From assembly GCA_014238905.1 (NCBI GenBank), contig JABAAE010000017.1:93460-157459 (forward strand): 64,000 nucleotides of DNA, in the 5' to 3' direction. The notes beneath the pieces are model-generated. The model was not told the origin of the DNA, did no database searches, and saw only the letters and a program-made list of their open reading frames with translations. Shown here in pieces: positions 16,960 through 26,260 of the stretch; position 1 is the stretch's first letter; each line of letters starts with the position of its first letter. The position numbers and the translations under genes are program-made. Source of the DNA: Planctomycetota bacterium. Lineage in GTDB: Bacteria > Planctomycetota > Planctomycetia > Pirellulales > Pirellulaceae.

Positions 16960-17003
16960 AATGCCGCTGCCCGTTAAATACGGTCTGCGGCATTTTTTTT
17001 TTT
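16960..17003 (+). terminator. rho-independent terminator after the RGG protein gene
   Basis: AATGCCGC at 16960-16967 pairs perfectly with GCGGCATT at 16987-16994 across a 19-base loop and is followed by a run of nine further T residues. Confidence 0.85.
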
Positions 17004-17311
17004 AAATTCATGAAAAACCTGACAGGATTTGAGTTAAATCGCAACTATTGATAATTTTTCAGGTTTTTATAGGCATGGCGATTATGATGGAAGTTGTTGA
17101 GCGTTAATTCGTGGTCTTGGCGAGCGATTCCCCCCCCCTGCTTGCCCGGCAATTCCCGTACCTGACTCCCCGGAACAGGCTCTTTTTCGTTGAAAAAGCC
17201 GAGTCTCACTCGAAAATGGGGCATATGTTTAGGATGGAGTCCATATTACGGTTCTCCAAAAATCGTTGCTGCGGGGGCAAGTTTGCAAATGACTAAAAAG
17301 GTAAGTGGCTG
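17004..17311 (+). other. leader region of the type II secretion operon
   Basis: There is no supportable gene here. The stretch lies between a strong terminator and gspE, so it should contain the operon promoter. I cannot pick out convincing -35/-10 boxes. A C8 run sits near 17130. Confidence 0.4.
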
Positions 17312-19024
17312 ATGGAAGCCGGACAACTATTATTAAAAAGCGGGCTTCTGAACAATGCCCAGCTGATGTCGGTGAGGGATTCCAATGGTTCTGGTGCGTC
17401 GTCGGTCATCGAACGAGCGGTAGAGTTGGGCTTCGTACGCGAAGATGACGCCCTGAAGACGATTGGCAAAGAGGTCGGCCTCGAGTTCGTCGATCTTGCT
17501 CAAGAGGTCGTTGATCTTGAATTGCTAGAGCAGTTTCCTCAGAAATTGATCTATCGCCAAAATCTTTTTCCGATCAAACGGGATCATGGTTCGATTGTGG
17601 TGGCAACGGCTGACCCATTTGATCTTTATCCCCTGGACGAAGCGGGTGAGCAGATGGGGGCTCACATTCATCCCGTTCTTGCTGAAAAGCGCGAGATAGC
17701 GAAGCTGATCAAGGAGCACCTTGGAGTCGGAAGTGAGACCATCGAGGGGTTGTTGGAGGCACGTTCGGACGATGATGTCCAGCTTTTGGATGACATAGAA
17801 ACCGACGGTTCGGAATTGTCCGAAATGGCTCAGGAGGCTTCGGTAGTCAATCTGGTGAATGAAATTCTGTTGGAGGCGGTTGAATCCAAGGCGAGCGATG
17901 TTCATATAGAATCGCGTGGTAGTGGATTAGCGATACGTTATCGAATCGATGGAATTTTGCATGCTCAACCAGTTCCACCGGAAATCAACCAGTTTCAAGC
18001 GGCGATCATCAGTCGCCTGAAAATTATGTCTCGGCTTAATATTGCCGAAAAAAGACTTCCCCAAGATGGTCGGATTAAACTCAAGGTAAAAGGTCGGGAA
18101 ATTGATGTTCGACTCTCCGTGATTCCGATGATTCATGGAGAGGGCTTGGTGATGCGTATCCTTGACAAGGGAACGATGACGTTTGATCTTCGTGGGTTGG
18201 GAATGTCGCAACGAACGTATGATGTTTTCAAGAAACTGATACGGTTACCCTATGGCATTTTGTTGGTCACAGGCCCGACCGGTTCGGGAAAAACAACGAC
18301 GCTTTACAGTTCGTTGTTGGAGATCAACAGCCCGGAAACGAAAATAATCACTACCGAGGATCCGGTCGAGTACCAGCTTGATGGAATTAACCAGATTCAA
18401 GTTCATCCAAAAATTGGATTGACATTTAGCGCATCCCTAAGAAGCATATTGAGGCACGATCCAGACGTTGTTCTGGTCGGTGAGATTCGTGACTTTGAAA
18501 CCGCTGAAAATGCGATTCAAGCATCTTTGACGGGTCACATGGTGTTTAGCACCCTTCACACCAATGACGCGGCAAGCGCTTACACCAGAATGGTAGATAT
18601 GGGCGTAGAGCCTTATCTCGTTGCCAGTACCGTCGAGGCTGTGATGGCGCAGCGTCTTGTCCGTCGTTTGTGTTCCAGTTGTAAGATAGAATACGATCCC
18701 AAAAGCCGAGACATGCCGTCTGATTTCCCGTGGGATGAGTATAATGACGAACCGTTGTTTGACCCCAATCCTTCCGGTTGCAGGGAGTGTCGTGGAGTCG
18801 GTTATTCAGGGCGAATGGGTGTCTACGAGCTCTTGGTGACAACCGATGATATCCGTGAGTTGGCGACGCAACGGAAAAGTGCATGGGATATGAAGCAGGC
18901 TGCTGTGAAACAGGAGATGAAGACATTGCGTGATGATGCATGGCTGAAAGCCATCGCTGGCGGAACTTCTTTGCAGGAAGTGACTCGCTTGACAAAAAGT
19001 GATTCCGGCCTGGCCGGTTATTAG
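17312..19024 (+). CDS. gspE: type II secretion system ATPase GspE
   Basis: GspE powers pseudopilus assembly from the cytoplasmic face. The 570-residue protein has an N-terminal GspE/PilB domain (MEAGQLLLKSGLL...), a PAS-like N2 region, and the ATPase core: Walker A GPTGSGKTTT from residue 321, Asp box TTEDPVEYQ, Walker B DPDVVLVGEIRD, and the His box GHMVFSTLHTN. A four-cysteine zinc site follows (LCSSC and CRECRG), as usual in GspE/PilB. All catalytic motifs look intact. It opens the operon running to 32419. Confidence 0.95.
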   Translation: MEAGQLLLKSGLLNNAQLMSVRDSNGSGASSVIERAVELGFVREDDALKTIGKEVGLEFVDLAQEVVDLELLEQFPQKLIYRQNLFPIKRDHGSIVVATADPFDLYPLDEAGEQMGAHIHPVLAEKREIAKLIKEHLGVGSETIEGLLEARSDDDVQLLDDIETDGSELSEMAQEASVVNLVNEILLEAVESKASDVHIESRGSGLAIRYRIDGILHAQPVPPEINQFQAAIISRLKIMSRLNIAEKRLPQDGRIKLKVKGREIDVRLSVIPMIHGEGLVMRILDKGTMTFDLRGLGMSQRTYDVFKKLIRLPYGILLVTGPTGSGKTTTLYSSLLEINSPETKIITTEDPVEYQLDGINQIQVHPKIGLTFSASLRSILRHDPDVVLVGEIRDFETAENAIQASLTGHMVFSTLHTNDAASAYTRMVDMGVEPYLVASTVEAVMAQRLVRRLCSSCKIEYDPKSRDMPSDFPWDEYNDEPLFDPNPSGCRECRGVGYSGRMGVYELLVTTDDIRELATQRKSAWDMKQAAVKQEMKTLRDDAWLKAIAGGTSLQEVTRLTKSDSGLAGY

Positions 19025-19128
19025 TAGTCGTCGACTGGCTGTTCAGTAGATTGACAAGTTTTTAACTTCAACCAATTTTTGTTCCCGTTCCTGGCGGTTT
19101 ACTGTCAGGATGAACCGAGTAAGCAACA

Positions 19129-20334
19129 ATGCCTGATTTTGCGTACACTGCCCGAAACTTGAGAGGCGAAATGATTTCGGGTTCTTTGGAAGCGAATTCC
19201 GAGCGCGAAGCGATTAATATTTTAAGTGGAAAGTCTCTGTTCCCCGTCAATGTCGATGAGCAAAAGGTGCGACAGCAGGCTTTTGGTGGTCGAGTCAATG
19301 CGCAGACAATGTCGACTTTTTACATGCAGATGTCTGGATTGTTGAAGTCGGGCGTTCCTCTTTTGCGGGCCCTTCGCATTCTCGAAGAGCAAGCGACTAG
19401 TCAGAAGTTCAAGGAAGTTCTCAGCGATTTACATTCCCGAGTTGAGGACGGTGAAGCTTTCGGTGATTCGTTGGCAAGGTATCCCAGTATTTTTAACGAT
19501 ATCGCTGTCAATATGTGTCGTGCCGGTGCTGAGGGTGGATTTCTGGAAGACGGCTTGGATCGTCTGGGGCAGTTCACCGAAGAGCAGGCTGATTTAAAGG
19601 CACGGACATTGGGTGCCTTGATGTACCCGATCATTCTGGTCACCATCGGCACAATGATTGTGACGGTGTTAATCGTCTTTTTTGTGCCCAAATTCAAACC
19701 AATGTTTGACCAGCTCGCCAACCGCGGTGAATTACCGTGGATGACAACTTCGTTGTTGAATTTCAGCTCCGCTCTTCAGAGTCGCTGGTATTTATTTGCT
19801 ATTGTCATTGCTGGAGTCCTGCTGTTTATCTACTTTCAAATGCAGACGGTTTCCGGCAAGCGAATGTTTGATCGAGTCAAGTTGATCATGCCTTTGTTCG
19901 GCGATATTTTTCGTAATCTCGCAGTGGCTCGTTTTTGCCGTGTATTGGGTACGATGCTCAAGAATGGTGTACCGATTTTGAAGTCGCTTGAGATCAGTAG
20001 TGCAGCGGCTGGTAATCGGATTCTATCTGATTCCATCAATGATGCTTCTGAGAATATCACCGCTGGTGCGTCCTTGGCGAAACCTCTTGGTGCTAGTGGT
20101 CAATTTCCTCGGACGGTTGTCGAAATGATAGCCGTAGCAGAGGAATCCAACACATTGGACACTGTGCTCGTAGATATTTCTGAAGGTTTGGAAAAACGAA
20201 CAACCAGAAGGTTAGATTTAATGGTCCGGATGCTCGAGCCATTAATGTTGGTCTTGTTGGGTGGGATCGTCCTTTTTGTGGTTATTGCACTGCTTTTGCC
20301 GGTGATGAAAATGAGTAGCATGATGCGGGCATAA
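19129..20334 (+). CDS. gspF: type II secretion inner-membrane platform protein GspF
   Basis: The 401-residue protein has two T2SSF helical domains and three membrane segments (about 168-190, 222-240 and 371-395). The N-terminus MPDFAYTARNLRGEMISG and the phrase LLKSGVPLLRALRILEEQ, echoed later as MLKNGVPILKSLEIS, are the typical duplicated GspF signatures. It anchors the ATPase GspE to the membrane platform. It follows gspE by 104 bp in the same direction. Confidence 0.95.
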   Translation: MPDFAYTARNLRGEMISGSLEANSEREAINILSGKSLFPVNVDEQKVRQQAFGGRVNAQTMSTFYMQMSGLLKSGVPLLRALRILEEQATSQKFKEVLSDLHSRVEDGEAFGDSLARYPSIFNDIAVNMCRAGAEGGFLEDGLDRLGQFTEEQADLKARTLGALMYPIILVTIGTMIVTVLIVFFVPKFKPMFDQLANRGELPWMTTSLLNFSSALQSRWYLFAIVIAGVLLFIYFQMQTVSGKRMFDRVKLIMPLFGDIFRNLAVARFCRVLGTMLKNGVPILKSLEISSAAAGNRILSDSINDASENITAGASLAKPLGASGQFPRTVVEMIAVAEESNTLDTVLVDISEGLEKRTTRRLDLMVRMLEPLMLVLLGGIVLFVVIALLLPVMKMSSMMRA

Positions 20335-20500
20335 ATCACTGAAGCGACAAGACATACGTCACATCAAATACTGGGATTCGTCCCTAAATTCACGCAGTTT
20401 CCGTTTTTTTTCGAAACAAAAATCAAGAAAAACGACTAAATATCAAAGATAGAATTCCTTTTTGAACCAAATTTGAAAAAAGAGCTTAGGAGTAAATTTA

Positions 20501-20953
20501 ATGAAATCCGTACGAATAAATCGGCGAGCGAACAAGGGCTTTACGCTGCTTGAAGTTTTGCTGGTCATGGCCATCTTGATTATTCTCATGAGTTTGGTCG
20601 GTGCTGGTTATTTCACCTACTTTGCCAACAGTCAGGAAGATGCTGCAAGATTGCAGATGACCAGTATCGAGCAGGCATGTAAGGGCTATTACCTGAAAAC
20701 GGGCCAGCATGCTCAGAATATTCAGGACCTGGTAGCTCCGCCAAGCGGAATGTCGGAACAGAAATGGAAGGGTCCCTATCTGGATGGCGGCGAAGTTCCA
20801 AAGGATCCTTGGGGAAATGACTACATCCTTCAGATCGATAACAGTAACGGAAATTCCCGGCAAATGCAGATCATCATTACGAGTAATGGGCAAAATGGGA
20901 TCGCGGGAGATCAGGATGATATCAGCAACCAACCGATGCAAAATGTCCAATAG
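20501..20953 (+). CDS. gspG: major pseudopilin GspG
   Basis: The 150-residue prepilin has a short basic leader, the class III cleavage site (NKG before FTLLEVLLVMAIL) and a hydrophobic helix. It then carries the GspG body with WKGPYLDGGEVPKDPWGNDY, including the calcium-loop region near the C-terminus. GspG forms the body of the pseudopilus that pushes substrates through the secretin. TAGGAG about ten bases before ATG 20501 supports the start. The 166-bp AT-rich gap upstream could hold an internal promoter giving extra GspG. Confidence 0.95.
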   Translation: MKSVRINRRANKGFTLLEVLLVMAILIILMSLVGAGYFTYFANSQEDAARLQMTSIEQACKGYYLKTGQHAQNIQDLVAPPSGMSEQKWKGPYLDGGEVPKDPWGNDYILQIDNSNGNSRQMQIIITSNGQNGIAGDQDDISNQPMQNVQ

Positions 20954-20973
20954 AACTTGAATGGTCGTCTGTC

Positions 20974-21522
20974 ATGAAAAACCGCAACGGCGTTACTCTG
21001 CTAGAGATCCTGTTGGTGGTTGCGGTCATTGCTATTTTGTCAGCATTGTCCCTCCCGCTTTGGAGTGTCATGCTGGAATCAGAAAAAGTTTCCAGAGGGG
21101 CTGATATACTGAGGGCGGAGTTGGGAAGGACTCGCGTCAACGCGATACGTGAGGGCGAAGAGTACGTTTTTTGCTACGTTTTGGAAACGGGCCAGTTTTG
21201 GAATGAGCCACTTGCTGCATCGACTCAATTTAGTATTTCTGGGGTCGGTGATTCGCCGACCGACAAACTGTCGTTGCCTCCTGTCAATCAGCTTCCAGAG
21301 GGCGTTTTGTTCTCGGCTGGCGAGGCCCAGGAGTCGATCCGTAGTATGGCTGCCGAAGAGGAAGAGGGTAGCGGTGATGATTGCGAAAGAGTTATTTTTT
21401 TCCCCGATGGCACGGCCCAAACATCCGGGATCGTCATCTCCAACCAGTTTGGGGATGTGATCCAGGTGACGGTTCGCGGAATTACCGGTTCAACTTCCGC
21501 TTCGGGGTTTCTGGTCGAATAA
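20974..21522 (+). CDS. minor pseudopilin, GspH-like
   Basis: The 182-residue protein has a prepilin leader and methylation motif (NGVTLLEILLVVAVIAI). A GspH/FimT-like body follows (RADILRAELGRTRVNAIREGEEY), and then an acidic insertion EEEEGSGDD before VIFFPDGTAQTSGI, the family's typical ending. Minor pseudopilins prime the tip of the pseudopilus. It lies 20 bp after gspG. The position order G-H-I-J-K supports the H role; sequence alone gives only the pseudopilin family. Confidence 0.85.
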   Translation: MKNRNGVTLLEILLVVAVIAILSALSLPLWSVMLESEKVSRGADILRAELGRTRVNAIREGEEYVFCYVLETGQFWNEPLAASTQFSISGVGDSPTDKLSLPPVNQLPEGVLFSAGEAQESIRSMAAEEEEGSGDDCERVIFFPDGTAQTSGIVISNQFGDVIQVTVRGITGSTSASGFLVE

Positions 21523-21556
21523 CGTTGCCTGATTTTAACTTGTTAAGTCTGATCCA

Positions 21557-22018
21557 ATGAGACGATCTCCTGATCAAAAAAACATGCTCGAACCAACGCC
21601 GATCGATGAGCGTGCGGGAGTTGTACGTCAGGGGATTACACTGCTGGAAGTCGTGTTGGCGATTGCCATATTGGGCGGGTCCATGGTTGCGATTGGACAA
21701 CTGATTAATATTGGTCACAACGCTGCGGTGGATGCACGAGATATTACCGAAGCTCAGATTCTGTGTGACGCGAAAATTTCAGAAGTATCGGCGGGAGTGC
21801 TTCCCAGTTCGTCGATTCAGGGCGCGGATATTTTAGAGTCGCCGGGATGGAAGTATTCCCTAACGATAGAAAGTGCTGGAATTGATGGTTTATTGAAGAT
21901 TGACTGTACCGTGACTCAGGACCCGCGTCAGTATACATTTCCAGTAGATTTTCGTCTGGTTCGCTGGATTCCCGATCCGGATTACGAAGCAGAGCTCCAA
22001 GAACTCGACGAGGAGTAG
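21557..22018 (+). CDS. minor pseudopilin, GspI-like
   Basis: The 153-residue protein carries the prepilin motif ITLLEVVLAIAILGGSM after a rather long leader of about 28 residues. The remainder is a small domain beginning IGQLINIGHNAAVDARDITEAQ, as in GspI. It is 34 bp downstream of the GspH-like gene and two bases upstream of the GspJ-like start, so translation is probably coupled. The role is inferred from order and size. Confidence 0.82.
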   Translation: MRRSPDQKNMLEPTPIDERAGVVRQGITLLEVVLAIAILGGSMVAIGQLINIGHNAAVDARDITEAQILCDAKISEVSAGVLPSSSIQGADILESPGWKYSLTIESAGIDGLLKIDCTVTQDPRQYTFPVDFRLVRWIPDPDYEAELQELDEE

Positions 22019-22020
22019 GA

Positions 22021-23010
22021 TTGAATATCTGTCAAAAAGACTTGTTGATTGGTCCTTCGGGACTCACTCCTGTTGCATTGCAGCGTGCATCGCGGAAGGC
22101 GTACACACTATTGGAGGTTGTTCTCGCCTTGGCGTTGACGGTACTTGTGCTTGGCGGTATCTCGATGGCAATCAATTTCCATTTAATTACGCTGCGTGAT
22201 CAACAGGCTGAGATTGAGCGTTCACAGATCGCACGTCAGTCCTTGTTTATGATCACCAAGGATATTCGATCTGCCATACAGTACAAACCGATTGAGTCGT
22301 CCGCTCTGGACGAGTTAATCGAGAGTGTTGAATCAGCAACCGCCATGGCGGAGGAGCTCTTGGGGGGTGAAACCGAAGAAGCTGAAGAGCCTGCTGAATC
22401 TCAATTCGCTCCCACACGGCCGGGATTGTATGGTTCAGCAACTGCGTTGACGGTTGATGTCAGCCGACTGCCGCGATCTGATCAATACAATATTGTGACT
22501 TATTCAGATGGGACCAGCAGTGATATCCCCAGCGACGTAAAAACTATTTCCTATTTTGTTCGAGAGCCGGACAATGACAATGCAGGGAACGCCTCCGCTG
22601 GTCAGGTGGACATCAACGAAACGATGGGTTTGGTTCGTCGCAGTCTCGATCGTGCTGTGACGCGTTATGCGGAGGACTACAGTAATCAGATTGAATATGA
22701 AGATTACGAAGAAGTCTTGGCAGACGAGATCAATGAGGTGCAGTTCCGATACTGGGATCAAGAGAATGAAGCTTGGGAGTCTGAATGGGACTCGGATGAA
22801 AAGATGGGGCTTCCAACAGCTGTCGAAATTGTTGTGGCAATCGGATTGGATTCAGAAGAATCCGATTCCGAGGAAGATGTTCGCAAGTTTTATCGATCTG
22901 TAGTTTACTTACCTGTCGCAGAAATTATTCAGCCGGAACCTGAAGAAGAGCTATTAGATACCAGTGAACAAGACCAAGGCAGTGATTCGGAATCAGGGGG
23001 GCGGGAATGA
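22021..23010 (+). CDS. minor pseudopilin, GspJ-like
   Basis: The 329-residue protein has the prepilin motif YTLLEVVLALALTVLVLGG at about residues 28-46. A GspJ-type body follows (QSLFMITKDIRSAI, INEVQFRYWDQENEAWES), with an acidic insertion after residue 95 and an acidic tail. It starts with TTG 22021; a GAGGAG overlapping the previous stop region lies just before, and no ATG precedes the prepilin helix. It overlaps the next gene by four bases (ATGA), which indicates coupling. Confidence 0.85.
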   Translation: MNICQKDLLIGPSGLTPVALQRASRKAYTLLEVVLALALTVLVLGGISMAINFHLITLRDQQAEIERSQIARQSLFMITKDIRSAIQYKPIESSALDELIESVESATAMAEELLGGETEEAEEPAESQFAPTRPGLYGSATALTVDVSRLPRSDQYNIVTYSDGTSSDIPSDVKTISYFVREPDNDNAGNASAGQVDINETMGLVRRSLDRAVTRYAEDYSNQIEYEDYEEVLADEINEVQFRYWDQENEAWESEWDSDEKMGLPTAVEIVVAIGLDSEESDSEEDVRKFYRSVVYLPVAEIIQPEPEEELLDTSEQDQGSDSESGGRE

Positions 23011-24548
23011 GTCGATCTTCTGTAAACCACTCTGATAGAAACGGCGTCGTCCTGATTATGGTGGTTGTCGTTATCGCGATATTATCGCTTTCATCCTACG
23101 GTTACACTCTCCTGATGCAGACCGAAAACGAAGCGGTTGTGCTGTCGGGAGATCGGATTCAAGCACGCCGTCTGGTAGATTCTGGTGTTGAGTCTGTTCG
23201 GGTTTTTCTTGCCCAGGGAGATGAAATTATTGAACAGTTTGGCGGCTACTACGATAACGCCGACCAATTTCAGGGTGTTATCGTTCGGGATGACGAAGAC
23301 CCCAATAAAGTAGGCTTGTACTCCGTCGTTTCTCCTGCGATGTCAGAGGATGACGGCGTTCAGTCGGGCACTCGCTTTGGCTTGCAGGATGAGTCGGTTC
23401 GATTGAATCTCAATATTTTGACATTGGCGGATGTCTATCAAGAAAATGGCGGTCGGACTCTGCTGCTTGCGCTACCGAACATGACCGAGGAGATTGCAGA
23501 TGCCATCTTGGATTGGATTGACGAAGACGATGAGGCTCGGGAGTTTGGATGCGAATTCAATGATTATTACGCGGGTTTGAGTCCAGCCTATGCCCCCAAG
23601 AATGGGCCCTTGGATTCTGTGGAAGAATTGTTGTTAATACGGGGAGTCACGCCTGCTCTGCTGTTTGGTGCGGATGCCAATTACAATGGTGTTATTGATA
23701 TTGAGGAAGAGGCTGCTGCGAATGGTTTAGAAGCATCCGAGCTGTTGGGTTGGTCAAACTATTTAACGCTTTACAGCAAAGAACGGAATTACACCCGCGG
23801 GGGATTGCAGCGAGTCAATATTAACTCAGAGAATCTAGAAACACTGTACAATGATTTATCAAGTGTTTTGCGTGAAGAGTGGGCCTCTTTCATCGTTGCC
23901 TATCGGTTATTCGGACCCTACGTACTGGTAGAGGATGACGAGGCCGATGGTGTCGTGACTGGAGACGATTTGGACCTGACAGGCGTGGGTTCTTTTACGT
24001 TTATCTCAGTTCTGGATCTGATAGGGATCTACGTCGAAGTCGATACCCCGGACGGGACACAGATCATTGAATCTCCGATCAAGGAATCGCAGCTTGGACT
24101 CGCCCTGCCCTCCTTGATGGATAACCTTTCGATTTACTCGGAGCCCGTCATCACAGGACGATTAAACATCAATCAGGCCTCCCGCCAGCTGATGCTGGGA
24201 ATTCCCGGAATGACTGAGGAAATTGTAGATGAGATTATTGGTGTAAGAGATCTGGTGTTAGACGACCCGGATGGGGCGGATTTAAATCGGAATTGGGAGA
24301 CCTGGGTCCTTGCTGAGGGTTTGGTGACACTGGATGAGATGAAATCGATGATGCCATTTATTTCGGCAAAAGGGCATGTGCTACGTGCAGAGATTGTAGG
24401 GTTTTTTGCGGAGGGGAAAATCTCTTCGCGAGCATCGGTTGTTTTTGATACCACGGACTTGTTTCCGCGGATACTATTCTGGAGAGATAAGAGTCATCTC
24501 TCGTTGGGTTATACAAAAGAGTTTCTTGGTGCTCCCATTTTGGAGTAA
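23007..24548 (+). CDS. gspK: minor pseudopilin GspK
   Basis: The 513-residue protein has an N-terminal hydrophobic helix (NGVVLIMVVVVIAILSLSSY) that lacks a classical cleavage-site glutamate at position 5, as usual for GspK. Helix-hairpin-helix-like SAM-domain segments follow (NMTEEIADAILDWIDEDDEA and GMTEEIVDEIIGVRD), typical of GspK. An EF-hand-like loop D223-A-N-Y-N-G-V-I-D-I-E-E234 lies in the middle. GspK caps the pseudopilus with I and J. Start ATG overlaps the previous stop. Confidence 0.9.
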   Translation: MSRSSVNHSDRNGVVLIMVVVVIAILSLSSYGYTLLMQTENEAVVLSGDRIQARRLVDSGVESVRVFLAQGDEIIEQFGGYYDNADQFQGVIVRDDEDPNKVGLYSVVSPAMSEDDGVQSGTRFGLQDESVRLNLNILTLADVYQENGGRTLLLALPNMTEEIADAILDWIDEDDEAREFGCEFNDYYAGLSPAYAPKNGPLDSVEELLLIRGVTPALLFGADANYNGVIDIEEEAAANGLEASELLGWSNYLTLYSKERNYTRGGLQRVNINSENLETLYNDLSSVLREEWASFIVAYRLFGPYVLVEDDEADGVVTGDDLDLTGVGSFTFISVLDLIGIYVEVDTPDGTQIIESPIKESQLGLALPSLMDNLSIYSEPVITGRLNINQASRQLMLGIPGMTEEIVDEIIGVRDLVLDDPDGADLNRNWETWVLAEGLVTLDEMKSMMPFISAKGHVLRAEIVGFFAEGKISSRASVVFDTTDLFPRILFWRDKSHLSLGYTKEFLGAPILE

Positions 24549-24553
24549 ACATT

Positions 24554-26260
24554 ATGGCAAAAATTGCAGCAATTGAATTCGATGAAAATTCAGTCCGAGT
24601 TGTCGTCGCTAAAACCTCCACCGGTGGCTTTCAGTTATCGGATGCTTTTGTGGTTGAAAATGAGTCTGGATTCTCCCCGGAGTCGGCTGATTTTGGGAGT
24701 GAGCTTTCCAAGGCCCTTGGTTCTCGAGTTGGGCGATGTGAATCTCTGATTGCTTTTGGGAGAGGTCAAAGCGAATTACGAGTCATCAATGTTCCGCCGG
24801 TGCCCGATGACGAGCTCCCCGAAATCGTCCGGAATCAGGCCCTTCGGCAATTCGCCAATTTTACTGAAGATTCGCCGGTCGATTTTCTGACATTAACCGA
24901 AAGTTCTGATTCGAAATCAGTTCTGGCTGCCACGATTCCCAAGGGCGTATTAAATGATCTGGTTTCCGGTTGTCAGGTGGCTGGACTACAGCTGAAGGGT
25001 GTCAAGATGGGTGCTACCTGCAGCACCGCACTTTGCCAGTCCATCAACCCCGATCGAAAAAACTATATTATTCTCGATCCATCGGGGAAGACGTTTAATT
25101 TAGAGGTGGTCGCTTTTGGAACACTTTGCCTGACCCGCACGGTTCGAGCGGTTGCTGATGCCCCCGCGATTCAAATGGTCCGGGAAATCCGTCGTACGCT
25201 GGCTGCTGCCAATAACCAAATTCCCGACTATGAAACAAGTGAGGTCGTGGTGTTCGGGCTCGAGGCGGATCACCCCGGATTACGAGATTCTATTCAATCA
25301 GACTTGCAAATTGATGTTTCATTCGTCAATCCCTTTGATCATGCGAGTGGTTCAGTATCAGCCTCTGAAGACGTTGGAACCTATGCTTCACTGATTGGGC
25401 TGTTGGTGGACAGTGTATCCAAATCGACCGAGACCATTGACTTTTTGAATCCCAGAAAAAAGCAGGTGTCCAAGAGTGGTAATCGAGTAAAGTTGCTCGG
25501 AGCGATTGCGGCTAGTGTTCTGTTTCTGGGCGTCGGTGGACTCGCCTATCTGATGTTAGCCCTGCAATCAGCAAAAATAAAAGCCATTACCGATGAAATC
25601 GCTCAGCGTGCCTCGAATGATTTAATTGCCAAAGAAATTATCGGAGACGTTGGCAAAATCGAAGATTTTGACGGGACTCAAGCGGTTTGGCTTCGCGAAC
25701 TAGCTAACCTGAGCGAAGATTTTCCCGATCCAGATCTGGCAATTCTAAATCAAGCGATTTTCAATCTCGATCCGAACAATGCCGAGAATGGAGTGAAGAT
25801 TGAATTTAATGGTTATGTTGCAGACTTGGATGTCCCGGCGTTAATCGAAAAAGCAATTCGTTTGGATCCTCGTTATATAAGCAATTCGACGGGAATTGTT
25901 CTACTAACGGAAAAGGAAAAGGACCAAAAGTACTATTCACACAAATTCAGCGGTAAGGTGACCTCGACAACGATTCTGGAACATCCGGAAATTACTGACC
26001 AGGAGCTTGCTTCTTTTCAATCCAAGCGGACAGCTGTTGAGCAGGACGAGGATTCAAAGGACGAGGAATCAAAGGACGAGGAATCAAAGGACGAGGATTC
26101 AAAGGACGAGGAATCTGAAGGGGAACTTAATAATGAGAAAGATGTTGACGAAAAACGAACCGTCGGAAATTTAGGCCAAGACCGGATTCCCGGCGAGGGT
26201 CTTGCCAAGGTGGAATCGGGTAAGTCTTTGACTGGGGCAGATAAAGAGGTGATCAAATGA
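24554..26260 (+). CDS. GspL/PilM-like platform protein
   Basis: The 568-residue protein has an actin-like cytoplasmic domain of the PilM/GspL type (KIAAIEFDENSVRVVVAK; NYIILDPSGKTFNLEVV; GTYASLIGLLVD). A single membrane helix at about 313-336 follows, then a periplasmic ferredoxin-like region, so PilM- and PilN/GspL-type parts are joined. The C-terminus is a highly acidic tail with a five-residue repeat (EDSKD/EESKD). It should link the ATPase to the periplasmic subunits. It ends in a four-base overlap with the next gene. Confidence 0.82.
   Translation: MAKIAAIEFDENSVRVVVAKTSTGGFQLSDAFVVENESGFSPESADFGSELSKALGSRVGRCESLIAFGRGQSELRVINVPPVPDDELPEIVRNQALRQFANFTEDSPVDFLTLTESSDSKSVLAATIPKGVLNDLVSGCQVAGLQLKGVKMGATCSTALCQSINPDRKNYIILDPSGKTFNLEVVAFGTLCLTRTVRAVADAPAIQMVREIRRTLAAANNQIPDYETSEVVVFGLEADHPGLRDSIQSDLQIDVSFVNPFDHASGSVSASEDVGTYASLIGLLVDSVSKSTETIDFLNPRKKQVSKSGNRVKLLGAIAASVLFLGVGGLAYLMLALQSAKIKAITDEIAQRASNDLIAKEIIGDVGKIEDFDGTQAVWLRELANLSEDFPDPDLAILNQAIFNLDPNNAENGVKIEFNGYVADLDVPALIEKAIRLDPRYISNSTGIVLLTEKEKDQKYYSHKFSGKVTSTTILEHPEITDQELASFQSKRTAVEQDEDSKDEESKDEESKDEDSKDEESEGELNNEKDVDEKRTVGNLGQDRIPGEGLAKVESGKSLTGADKEVIK
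26048..26122 (+). repeat. 15-bp tandem repeat coding the acidic tail
   Basis: The unit gaggaWtcaaaggac is repeated about 4.5 times in frame and codes ED/EESKD. The copies differ at one base only, so the array expanded recently. Confidence 0.85.
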
